Shown piece after piece: positions 42,682-50,281 of a DNA stretch of 64,000 bases. Source of the DNA: Halorussus aquaticus (lineage in GTDB: Archaea; Halobacteriota; Halobacteria; Halobacteriales; Haladaptataceae); NCBI RefSeq assembly GCF_024218795.1, contig NZ_CP100400.1:868001-932000 (forward strand), given 5' to 3'. Position 1 is the first letter of the stretch; every line of letters starts with the position of its first letter. The notes under the pieces were generated by a model. That model made no database searches. It saw only the letters and a list, made by a program, of their open reading frames with translations, and was not told where the DNA came from. Both the position numbers and the translations under genes were made by a program.

Positions 42682-44099
42682 CGTCGGCCCCCCTCGCGGT
42701 CGGCCGCGTCGATACGTCCGTCCGTCGCGTTCGAGTTCGTTTCCATTGATTTTCCGCTCCCGATAGTGTAGACTCGGTGGTCGGTCTCGTCGAGTTCGAG
42801 CGTCTGGCGGCCGTCCACGACCACCAGTGGGTCGAACCGTTCCCACGAGATGTCGTCGAACTCCTCGTGGGGCGTCACGAGCACGACCGCGTCGAGTCCG
42901 CGGTCGTAAATCTCATCCTGCGATATCATTTCGGCCGCGAACCCCTCGGCGTCGTCCAGCATGGGGTCCACCGCGACGACATCCGCGCCGAGGTCCGCGA
43001 GTCGCTCGGCGATGGGTCCGGCGGGAGTGGCGCGGGTCTCCTCGACGCCGGGCCGGTAGGTGAGTCCGAGTACCCCGACCGTGGCTTCGCCCGGCGAGAC
43101 GCCCTCGGCGTCGAGTTCGCGGGTCAGCGTCTCGACCGTGAACCGGGGCATCGAGTCGTTGACCTCGCGGGCGGTCTCCAGCAGTCTGGCCTCGGTGTCG
43201 AAGCCGTTGATGACGAAGTACGGGTAGTAGGGGATGCAGTGACCCCCGACGCCGGGACCGGGCGCGTGAATCTCGCAGAACGGCTGGGTGTTGGCCGTCT
43301 CGATGGCCTCGTTCACGTCGATGCCCAGTTCGTCGGTGAGGGTGGCCAGTTCGTTCGCCAGCGCGATGTTCACGTCCCGGTACAGTCCCTCGAACACCTT
43401 GACGGCCTCCGCGGTCGTGGCGTCCGAGACCGCGAGCACGTCGTTGTCCGTGATTTCGCCGTAGACCAACGCCGCGACTCGGGTACTCTCGTCGTCCGCG
43501 CCGCCGACCACCTTCGGGTACGCGCCGCGGATGTCTTCCAGCGCCCGCCCGCTGGCGGTCCGCTCCGGGCAGAACGCGAGACCGAACTCGTCGTGACCCG
43601 CCGCCTCGGCGAGCATCGGTTCGAGCAGGTCTTCGCAGGTCCGGGGCGGCACCGTACACTCCACGACGACGAGGTCGCCGGGGTCGAGTCCCGACCCGAC
43701 GTCCTCGGCCACCGACTGTAGGATGGAGAGGTCGGCCTCGTGGTCGTCGGTGATGGGCGTCGGCACGATGACGACGTGCAGCGCCGCGCTTTCGGCCGCT
43801 TCCGCGGGGTCGTCGGTGGCCTCGAACGCGCCGTCTTCCACCGTCTCGGCGACCAGTTCCGGCAGACCGGGTTCGCGCTTGACGTGGCACTCCCCGTCGT
43901 TGATGGTCTCGACTACCTCGGGGTCCACGTCCGCGCCGACGACGTTGCCCGACACGTCGGCGTACACCGCGGCGAGGGGGAGTCCCATCTTGCCGAGACC
44001 GTACACCGCGACCGGAACCCGTCCCGAGCGGAACGCCTCGCGCTGGTCGGACTCGGGCAGGTCGCTGTCGTACAGGTGGACGACCTCCTGCAGGCTCAC
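42678..44099 (-). CDS. UDP-HexNAc 6-dehydrogenase (WecC/WbpA-type)
   Basis: Oxidises C6 of a UDP-N-acetylhexosamine to the uronic acid with NAD+, 473 residues. The N-terminal Rossmann part has PVAVYGLGKMGLPLAAVYAD. Family motifs are HVVIVPTPITDDHEADLS, VVVECTVPPRTCEDLL, FCPERTASGRALEDI, and the catalytic Cys in PGVGGHCIPYYPYF (about residue 275). The C-terminal domain contains VGVLGLTYRPGVEETR. With WecB it could make UDP-ManNAcA, and with the next three genes a diacetamido uronic acid. It has a slightly longer N-terminus than bacterial WecC. Confidence 0.93.
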   Translation of the reverse strand: MSLQEVVHLYDSDLPESDQREAFRSGRVPVAVYGLGKMGLPLAAVYADVSGNVVGADVDPEVVETINDGECHVKREPGLPELVAETVEDGAFEATDDPAEAAESAALHVVIVPTPITDDHEADLSILQSVAEDVGSGLDPGDLVVVECTVPPRTCEDLLEPMLAEAAGHDEFGLAFCPERTASGRALEDIRGAYPKVVGGADDESTRVAALVYGEITDNDVLAVSDATTAEAVKVFEGLYRDVNIALANELATLTDELGIDVNEAIETANTQPFCEIHAPGPGVGGHCIPYYPYFVINGFDTEARLLETAREVNDSMPRFTVETLTRELDAEGVSPGEATVGVLGLTYRPGVEETRATPAGPIAERLADLGADVVAVDPMLDDAEGFAAEMISQDEIYDRGLDAVVLVTPHEEFDDISWERFDPLVVVDGRQTLELDETDHRVYTIGSGKSMETNSNATDGRIDAADREGGRR

Positions 44100-45085
44100 C
44101 GGGCGCTCACCTCCGCGGGCCGTCGCTCCTCGGCCGCGATGTCGTCGATGCGTCGCACCACTTCGAGGACGCGCAGGCCGTCCTCGCCGGAGACCACCGG
44201 GTCGGCGTCCGAGGTGGCCGCGGCGACGAACGACTCCAGTTGGTTCTTGAGCGGTTCGCCCGTCTCGACGGTCGGGCGCTCCACGATGCTCTCGTGGCGG
44301 TAGCGCACGTCGCCGTTGTCCTCGATGTACTCGGGCAGCGAGTGGCGGTGAATCTCGACCGACCGGTCGATGTAATCGACGTTGACCCGACAGCTCTCGG
44401 CGGTTATCGAGAGTTTGCGGACCCGCTGTTGGGTCACCCTGCTCGCGGTGAGCGAGGCGACGGTCCCGTCGCCGAACTCGAGGGACGCGGTGGCGTACTG
44501 GTTGTTCTTGACCCCGTTGGCGGTGACGTTCTCGGGGGTCTCGCCGAGCATCGCCAGCACCACGTCCACGTCGTGAATCATCAGGTCCAGCACCGCGCTC
44601 TCGTCCACCGCACGGCCCTCCGGCGGCGGCCCGAGTCGGTGGGCCTCGACCGCGATGACGTCGAGGTCGGCCACGATGTCGGCGAGCGCCCGAATCGCGG
44701 GGTTGAACCGCTCGACGTGGCCGACCTGAATCGTCACGCCCGCCTCGTCGGCGCGCTCTATCAGTTCGCGGCCGACCGCGGGGTCGTCCACGAACGGTTT
44801 CTCGACCAGCACGTCCACGCCGTTGTCGATGCAGTCGCCCGCGATGTCGGCGTGGAACTGGGTCGGGACCGCGATGGAAGCCACGTCGGTGGCGTCGAGG
44901 AGCGCGTCCATGTCCATCGCGCGGGTGCCGTGGTCCTCGGCGACCTCCCGCGCCTGCTCGCCGTCCACGTCGAAGACGCCGACCAGATTCACGTTCGGCA
45001 GTTCGCTGTACACTCGCGCGTGATGACGGCCCATGTTCCCGACGCCCACGACCGCGGCGTTCGTCGGGTTGCGTTCAACGTTCAT
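44096..45085 (-). CDS. Gfo/Idh/MocA oxidoreductase (WbpB-like)
   Basis: NAD-dependent dehydrogenase of 329 residues, predicted to oxidise C3 of UDP-GlcNAcA. The N-terminal Rossmann domain is AVVGVGNMGRHHARVYSELP, and the cofactor-side Lys lies in VLVEKPFVDDPAVGRELI. The C-terminal domain has VGHVERFNPAI and HRLGPPPEGRAVDESAVLDL, MIHDVDVVLAMLG. It belongs to a set with an aminotransferase and a hexapeptide acetyltransferase, as in the wbpB-wbpE-wbpD genes of Pseudomonas. It overlaps the aminotransferase by 11 nt. Confidence 0.9.
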   Translation of the reverse strand: MNVERNPTNAAVVGVGNMGRHHARVYSELPNVNLVGVFDVDGEQAREVAEDHGTRAMDMDALLDATDVASIAVPTQFHADIAGDCIDNGVDVLVEKPFVDDPAVGRELIERADEAGVTIQVGHVERFNPAIRALADIVADLDVIAVEAHRLGPPPEGRAVDESAVLDLMIHDVDVVLAMLGETPENVTANGVKNNQYATASLEFGDGTVASLTASRVTQQRVRKLSITAESCRVNVDYIDRSVEIHRHSLPEYIEDNGDVRYRHESIVERPTVETGEPLKNQLESFVAAATSDADPVVSGEDGLRVLEVVRRIDDIAAEERRPAEVSAR

Positions 45086-46163
45086 ACTCGTGGATTGCGG
45101 CGGTGATGGTTCGGAGGTCCTCTTCGGAGACGTTCGGGTGGACCGGCAGGGAGAGCGCCTGCTCGGCGGTTCGCTCCGCGACCGGGGCGGTGTGGCTCAC
45201 GCCGTCGTAGGCGGGTTGCTCGTGGATGGGCGTCGGGTAGTAGACGCCCGTGCCGACGCCCTCGTCGTCGAGGTGGTCGGCGAGTCCGTCCCTGTCGTCG
45301 GTCCGAATCGTGTACTGGTGGTAGACGTGGCGGCGGTCGTCGGGTTCTGTCGGCGTCACCACGTCGGCGTCGGCCAGCGCGTCGGTGAGGGCGGCGGCGT
45401 TCGACCGCCGGGCCTCGTTGTAGTCGGGCAGGCGGTCCAACTGGACCCGGCCGATGGCGGCCGCCATCGAGGTCATCCGGAAGTTGTGCCCGACCCGGAC
45501 GTGTTCGTAGCCGCCTTCGGGCGGCCGACCGTGGTTGACGAAACTCGCGGCCCGCTCGGCCACGTCCTCGCGGTCGGTGGTTATCATCCCACCCTCGCCC
45601 GTGGTCATGTTCTTGGTCGGGTACATCGAGAAGCAGGCCGCGTCGCCGAACGACCCGACGGTCCGCCCGTCGAACGCCGCGCCGTGGGCCTGTGCGGCGT
45701 CCTCGACCACCGCGAGGTCGTAGTCGTCGGCCACGTCGAGTAGGCGGTCCATCTCCGCAGGGAGTCCGTAGAGGTGGACCGGCACGACGGCGGCCACGTC
45801 GTCCTCGCGCCGAATCGCCTCCTCGACCGCGGTGGGGTCGAGGTTGAAGGTGTCGGGGTCGATGTCGGCGAACACGGGTTCTGCGCCCGCGAGTCGAATC
45901 GCGTTGGCGCTGGCCACGAACGAGAACGGCGTGGTCACCACCTTGTCGCCCTCGCCGACGCCGACCGCTTCGAGGGCGGCGTGGAGTGCGGTGGTGCCGT
46001 TGCTCGTGGCGAGAGCGTAGTCGGTCCCGCAGAACGCCGCGAACTCGTCCTCGAACGCCCGCACTTCGGGACCGTCCGCGAGGCGGCCGGACGTCATCAC
46101 CTCGCGGACGCGCTCGATTTCGCGCTCGCCCATCTCGGGGGCGGCGATGGGAACGTCGCTCAT
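45075..46163 (-). CDS. DegT/DnrJ/EryC1-type PLP sugar aminotransferase (WbpE-like)
   Basis: PLP-dependent aminotransferase of 362 residues that transfers an amino group from glutamate to a keto-sugar nucleotide. Family signatures are VREVMTSGRLADGPEVRAFE, ALATSNGTTALHAALEA, VPVHLYGLPAEMDRLLD, and the Schiff-base Lys in SMYPTKNMTTGEGGMITT (about residue 183). It also has GHNFRMTSMAAAIGRVQLD. In the proposed path it aminates the 3-keto UDP-GlcNAcA made by the WbpB-like enzyme. Its stop and start overlap both neighbours, which suggests tight coupling. Confidence 0.94.
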   Translation of the reverse strand: MSDVPIAAPEMGEREIERVREVMTSGRLADGPEVRAFEDEFAAFCGTDYALATSNGTTALHAALEAVGVGEGDKVVTTPFSFVASANAIRLAGAEPVFADIDPDTFNLDPTAVEEAIRREDDVAAVVPVHLYGLPAEMDRLLDVADDYDLAVVEDAAQAHGAAFDGRTVGSFGDAACFSMYPTKNMTTGEGGMITTDREDVAERAASFVNHGRPPEGGYEHVRVGHNFRMTSMAAAIGRVQLDRLPDYNEARRSNAAALTDALADADVVTPTEPDDRRHVYHQYTIRTDDRDGLADHLDDEGVGTGVYYPTPIHEQPAYDGVSHTAPVAERTAEQALSLPVHPNVSEEDLRTITAAIHEYER

Positions 46164-46780
46164 GCGATGTCGTTCCCCCCGTCGAGGACCTCGGGCAGCG
46201 AACGATGCTCAGCGGGCGCGCCCATCGCCAGCGTCTCGGGCGGGACGTCCTCGGTCACGACCGCTCCGGCCGCGACGAACGACCCCTCGCCGACGGTGAC
46301 GCCGGGGAGGAGCGTGGCGTTCGCGCCGACCGAGACGTGGTCTTCGAGAGTCGGTCCTTCCAACTCCACGTCCTTCCGAATCGGATAAGGGTCGTTGGTC
46401 AGCACCGCGCGGGGACCGACGAACACCTCGCTCCCGATGGTGGTCTCGGTCGGGACGTAGACGCCCGTCTGGAGGCTGACGTGGGACCCGATGGTCGTCG
46501 TCCCGTCGATAACCGTGTCGGTGCCGACCACCACGTCGTCGCCGATTCGGGTGTCCTCGCGCACGAGGACGTTGTGGCCGGTCGTGAAGTCGTCGCCGAT
46601 CTCCACGTCGGCGTAGACGATGCTCCCCGAACGAATCGTGGCGCGGTCGCCCACGACCGGCGGCGAAGCGCCGTCGCGGTGGCGGTGGCCGACCGTGGCG
46701 GCGGGGGAGACGTCGCAGTCGTCGCCGAGTTGTGGGTCGATTCGACCGTCGGTCTGGGACCGGGTGTCTGCTTCGGTCAC
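46160..46780 (-). CDS. Hexapeptide-repeat acyltransferase (WbpD-like)
   Basis: Left-handed beta-helix acetyltransferase of 206 residues that would N-acetylate the 3-amino sugar. Repeats of the I-G-D/x-x-V type are seen from RATIRSGSIVYADVEIGDDF to IGDDVVVGTDTVIDGTTTIG and VGANATLLPGVTVGEGSFV. The catalytic His lies in LEDHVSVGANA. It starts with GTG at 46780, preceded 8 nt upstream by GGAGGTGA, a strong ribosome site. This is the first gene of the operon, so the mRNA has a long leader. The promoter element is 141 nt upstream. Confidence 0.92.
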   Translation of the reverse strand: MTEADTRSQTDGRIDPQLGDDCDVSPAATVGHRHRDGASPPVVGDRATIRSGSIVYADVEIGDDFTTGHNVLVREDTRIGDDVVVGTDTVIDGTTTIGSHVSLQTGVYVPTETTIGSEVFVGPRAVLTNDPYPIRKDVELEGPTLEDHVSVGANATLLPGVTVGEGSFVAAGAVVTEDVPPETLAMGAPAEHRSLPEVLDGGNDIA

Positions 46781-46921
46781 GATGTACTCACCTCCGCGCG
46801 TGAACGGGGAACCGTTCGAGCGCTCGTAGTCGATAGCGGAATCATAGTAGGTCAGTCGCTCTGCCCGGCCGTATCGCCGGACGGCGGGCCGGGCGTTATC
46901 GACTCAATGACCTGCAGACCT

Positions 46922-46930
46922 CTTTGTTAT
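46922..46930 (-). promoter_or_regulatory. RTAACAAAG element toward the wbp-like operon
   Basis: ATAACAAAG on the minus strand (reading TATATAACAAAG), 141 nt before the GTG of the wbpD-like gene. That gene has a strong Shine-Dalgarno, as a leadered mRNA needs. Confidence 0.6.
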
Positions 46931-47113
46931 ATGGCACCTTGAGACCGAGTATCCGCGGCCTATCCGGCCACTGTCAGGTGAATCCGGTCTCGCGCCTCGC
47001 CGATTTCGACCGCGAGCGACAGGCACCCCGTGTCCCGACGCCGACGCGGACAACTGAGTCGTACCGGCGGTCCGAGCGACCGTACCGTGACGTTACCCCC
47101 CGACAGCAACAGG

Positions 47114-47122
47114 GTAACAAAG
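47114..47122 (+). promoter_or_regulatory. RTAACAAAG element toward the DUF7344-glmM operon
   Basis: GTAACAAAG, 112 nt before ATG 47235. It forms a divergent pair with the element at 46922. Confidence 0.55.
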
Positions 47123-47234
47123 TGCCAACGTGCCAATTTCCACGGTATGCGGCGGTCTTACCTGCGGACATCCTCCCAACCCGGTGGCTCTGAACGTGTA
47201 TCGCCTCCGACGACCTGCCGATACCGACGGGAGC

Positions 47235-47795
47235 ATGTCTCGCGCTGACGAACTCTCTCAGGACGAGGTCTTCGAGGTCCTGAAGAGTCCACGACGTCGA
47301 TACGCGCTGTACTACCTCCGTCGGGAGGGCGGCGAGTCCGAACTCTCCGACCTGACCGAGCAGGTCGCGGCGTGGGAGAACGAGACGACGCCCGCGGCGC
47401 TATCGACCGACCAGCGCAAGCGCGTGTACATCTCGCTCTACCAGACCCACCTCCCGAAACTCGACGAGGCGAACATCGTGGAGTACGACCGCGACGCGGG
47501 CATCGTCCGTCTGGGCGACCGGGCGTCCGATCTCGACATCTATCTGGGCGACGTCTCCCGCGACGAGTTCCCGTGGGACCGGTACTACCTCGCGCTGGTC
47601 GCGGCCAGTTCGGTCCTCGTCGCGGCGGTGTGGCTCGACGCTCCGCTCTTCGGCGCGATTCCGGGACTCCTGCTGGCGACCCTCATTCTCGTCGTGTTCG
47701 GCGTCTCGGCGGTCGTCCACTTCCTGTCGTACAGGCGCAGCGGCACGGTCGGAACGCCGCCCGAACTGCACCGCGCGAACGGAGAGGGCAACTGA
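47235..47795 (+). CDS. DUF7344-type winged-helix membrane protein
   Basis: Predicted membrane-bound regulator of 186 residues. The N-terminal winged-helix domain has VFEVLKSPRRRYALYYLRR, the family hallmark, followed by ELSDLTEQVAAWEN and YISLYQTHLPKLDEANIVEY (about residues 10-100). Two membrane helices are at about 115-132 (YLALVAASSVLVAAVW) and 140-165 (IPGLLLATLILVVFGVS), then a basic tail. ATG 47235 is used; an in-frame upstream ATG lies only 7 nt after the promoter motif. It precedes glmM by 1 nt, an unusual partner, and may control it or the glycan regulon. Confidence 0.85.
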   Translation: MSRADELSQDEVFEVLKSPRRRYALYYLRREGGESELSDLTEQVAAWENETTPAALSTDQRKRVYISLYQTHLPKLDEANIVEYDRDAGIVRLGDRASDLDIYLGDVSRDEFPWDRYYLALVAASSVLVAAVWLDAPLFGAIPGLLLATLILVVFGVSAVVHFLSYRRSGTVGTPPELHRANGEGN

Positions 47796-47796
47796 T

Positions 47797-49110
47797 ATGT
47801 TCGGAACCAGCGGTATCCGCGGCCGAGTCGGCGACGAAGTCACCTGCGACCTCGCGCTGGCGGTGGGACGCGCGCTCGCCAGCGAGGGCTACGACCGCGT
47901 GGTCGTGGGCAGGGACGCCCGCGAGAGCGGCCGGATGCTGGCGGACGCGGCCGTCTCCGGTCTCCGGGAGTGCGGCGCGGACGCCGTCCGTCTGGGCGAG
48001 GCCGCGACACCTACGGTGGCCCGGAGCGTCGGCTGGCTCGACGCCGACGCGGGCCTGATGGTGACCGCGAGTCACAATCCGGCCCCGGACAACGGGCTGA
48101 AGCTCTGGAACCCCTCGGGGAAGGCGTTCGACGAGCGCCAGCGCGAGACCATTGCCTCGCGCGTACGCGAACAAGACTTCGACCTCCGGGCGTGGGACGA
48201 ACTGGGGGAGGTCACCGAGTGGGACGGCGCGGCGGAACGCCACGCGACCGAAGTAGTGCGCGGGGCCGCGTCGGGCGACCTCTCTGTCGTCGTGGACGTG
48301 GGCAGCGGCGTCGGACAGGTCACGGCCGAGGCGCTCCGGCGACTGGGCCACGACGTGCTGACGCTCAACGAGCGGCCCGACGGCTCGTTCCCGGCCCGGC
48401 CGAGCGAACCCACCGCAGAGAACTGCCGGGACCTCTCGTCGTTCGTCGCCGCGACCGACGCCGACCTCGGCATCGCCCACGACGGGGACGCCGACCGGAT
48501 GCGGGCGGTCACCGAGCGCGGCGAGTTCGTGTCGGGCGACCTCCTGCTCGCGCTGTTCGCCCGCGAGGCCGCCAACCCCGGTGACGAGGTGGCGGTCCCG
48601 GTGGACACGAGTCTGACCGTCGCCGACCTCCTCGAAACGCAGGGCGTGTCGGTCTCGCGGACGCGCGTGGGCGACGTGTACGTGGCCGAGCGAGCGACCG
48701 ACGGCGGTGTCGCCTTCGGCGGCGAACCGAGCGGCGCGTGGATATGGCCCGACGAGACCCTCTGCCCGGACGGCCCGCTGGCGGCGTGTCGGTTGGCGGG
48801 ACTGGTCTCGCGGCGGGGGTCGCTCGACGCGCTCGTGGGCGAGGTCGACCGCTACCCGCTCCGGCGCGGGAACGTCGAGACCGAGCAGAAGGAGGCGGTC
48901 GTCGAGCACGTCCGCGAACGTGCATTCGCGGCGTACGACGACGTGTCGACCCTCGACGGCGTGCGCGTGGGGACCGACGACGGGTGGTTCCTCGTGCGCG
49001 CCAGCGGGACCCAACCGCTGGTCAGAGTGACTGCGGAAGCCAGAAGCGAAGCGCGGACCGATGAACTGTTCGCGGAAGCCCGAGGGCTGGTCGAAGAGGC
49101 GCGTCGGTAG
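47797..49110 (+). CDS. glmM: Phosphoglucosamine mutase GlmM-like
   Basis: Phosphohexomutase of 437 residues, predicted to convert glucosamine-6-phosphate to glucosamine-1-phosphate between GlmS and GlmU. It carries FGTSGIRGRVGDE at the start, the active-site Ser in VTASHNPAPDNG (about 90-101), the Mg loop DGDADR (about 230), the sugar-specificity loop GGEPSGAW and the phosphate-binding RASGTQP. Haloarchaeal members of this family can also act on mannose or glucose phosphates, so the sugar assignment rests on context. It forms an operon with the DUF7344 gene. Confidence 0.92.
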   Translation: MFGTSGIRGRVGDEVTCDLALAVGRALASEGYDRVVVGRDARESGRMLADAAVSGLRECGADAVRLGEAATPTVARSVGWLDADAGLMVTASHNPAPDNGLKLWNPSGKAFDERQRETIASRVREQDFDLRAWDELGEVTEWDGAAERHATEVVRGAASGDLSVVVDVGSGVGQVTAEALRRLGHDVLTLNERPDGSFPARPSEPTAENCRDLSSFVAATDADLGIAHDGDADRMRAVTERGEFVSGDLLLALFAREAANPGDEVAVPVDTSLTVADLLETQGVSVSRTRVGDVYVAERATDGGVAFGGEPSGAWIWPDETLCPDGPLAACRLAGLVSRRGSLDALVGEVDRYPLRRGNVETEQKEAVVEHVRERAFAAYDDVSTLDGVRVGTDDGWFLVRASGTQPLVRVTAEARSEARTDELFAEARGLVEEARR

Positions 49111-49230
49111 ACGTAGAGGGAGAAGCAGTCGGGCGGAACGTGAGAAAGAGACGGTCGAGTGAAAACCGAGTCGGACGAGGGGGGTCGAGCGAGAGACGAA
49201 TTCGACGCGGTCAGGCGAGACGCGCTCGGG

Positions 49231-49458
49231 TTAGATGCGGTCCATCACGTCGCAGACCGAACGCGAGTCGGCGACGATGAACGCCTCCTCGCGGAGCATG
49301 TCCTCTTCTTCTGGGAGAAACATCAGGTGGCCCCGGTCGTCCTTCCGGGCGCGGATGACTTCCCAGTCGTCCATCTCGTAGCCGAGGTCCGACGGTTCGG
49401 GGTCGCGCGGGGCTTCGTGCCAGCGCTCGCTGGTGTCCTGTGCGTTCTTAGGAGCCAT
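49231..49458 (-). CDS. Small acidic protein of unknown function
   Basis: Soluble protein of 75 residues, intact. It has a conserved-looking core, YEMDDWEVIRARKDDRGHLM, and ends with EAFIVADSRSVCDVMDRI. Charged and low in hydrophobic residues, it has no signal or membrane part. I do not recognise a named family, though similar small proteins occur beside haloarchaeal surface loci. Its start overlaps the stop of the 49448-49687 remnant by 11 nt, so translation may be coupled to that frame. The gene converges on glmM. Confidence 0.7.
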   Translation of the reverse strand: MAPKNAQDTSERWHEAPRDPEPSDLGYEMDDWEVIRARKDDRGHLMFLPEEEDMLREEAFIVADSRSVCDVMDRI

Positions 49459-49687
49459 CGTGACCCTCCGTTCCGTCGGCGAACGAGTCCTCGGCCGACT
49501 CGCAGACAGGGAACCGGTCGCTCACCCCGGCGGAGACCGTCGTCGTCTCGTCGGACGCCCGTCCTAGAATCGTTGTTCGCGCCCCGGCGACCGTCGCCGG
49601 GACTGCACCTGCCACGTTGGGGGCCGAACGTCGGTCGAAGGGGGAAGACTCGGATTCGGAGTTGCGTGCCGTCGCGTCGCGTGCCAT
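49448..49687 (-). pseudogene. N-terminal remnant of a parallel beta-helix surface protein
   Basis: The frame of 79 residues begins MARDATAR and has SPFDRRSAPNVAGAVPATVA. The intact gene at 50282-51835 begins MARDETAR with SLLDRRSYLKLAGAAAASVA. The Tat motif of the intact copy (DRRSYLKLAG) is spoiled here (DRRSAPNVAG). Its upstream DNA (49688-49760) also matches that of the intact gene. The rest of the homology is lost after about 45 residues. I read it as a truncated duplicate that still has a start and ends just inside the next gene. A short functional peptide cannot be excluded. Confidence 0.55.
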
Positions 49688-49760
49688 GCAATGTTCAATG
49701 CGTGATTACCACCTGAAAAAGGTACCGACTTAGGTTCAATGCTTGGTTGTTTATTTAAGT
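49688..49760 (-). repeat. Duplicated promoter region, copy 1
   Basis: Shares TCAATGCG, GTTCAATGC and TTTAAGT blocks in the same order with 51836-51910. The spacing is nearly equal. Together with the N-terminal similarity of the following frames it shows a partial gene duplication. Confidence 0.5.
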
Positions 49761-50281
49761 AAGACTGTTGCGCGGTGTCGGTGGGGAGCAAACGCCTCTC
49801 GGGAGTCCGTCCACCGGAAAGCGCTCCGCGAGCGTGAACTGATGTCGCTCGTCCCGTTCGGTAACCCCACCTTTCCGCGGTCGATTACCGACGGAACAGT
49901 GTGCAACAGTACCGCGATCGACGTGTTCGACCGACGCTGGACGGCCGGTCGAGTCGATCTGCCGTCGCGGAAACGCGACGGTCACTCGGAACGGAAGTGG
50001 AGGGGAGTCTCGCAGGACAGCAGGGGAGTCACAGCGGGCGAACGAGGTGGGGGAGTCGTGGAGGGTAAGGGGGAGAGTCGTGTGGAGAGCAACGGAAAGA
50101 GTCGTAGAGGGCAAAGAGGAGAGTCGGAGGGACGAGGGGGAAGTCGTGGAGGACTGGGACCGCAGAGAGGGGACGCGGAATGGAGGGCCACGCCGATAGC
50201 AGGGTGCCCCGGTCTTGAATCGCAGAGTCGTCAGCAAGCGGAGAGTCCGGGAACGCGTCAGTGGGGACCGACTGCCTCGAC
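49761..50281. other. Gene-free region with a purine-rich repeated tract
   Basis: About 520 bp between the remnant and the intact beta-helix gene. Positions 50000-50190 are strongly purine-rich on the plus strand, with recurring GGAGAGTCGT and GGGGGAGTCGTGGAGG blocks. Open frames across it give Ser/Gly/Arg or Ser/Pro/Leu low-complexity sequence and look non-coding. It could be decayed DNA of the lost gene part. Confidence 0.5.

Larger units (their letters stand above)
46781..47234. other. Divergent promoter region between the wbp-like operon and the glmM operon
   Basis: 454 bp without genes. It has two RTAACAAAG elements in opposite directions, 183 bp apart (46922-46930 and 47114-47122). The GGAGGTGA ribosome site of the wbpD-like gene is at 46788-46795. 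Confidence 0.6.
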
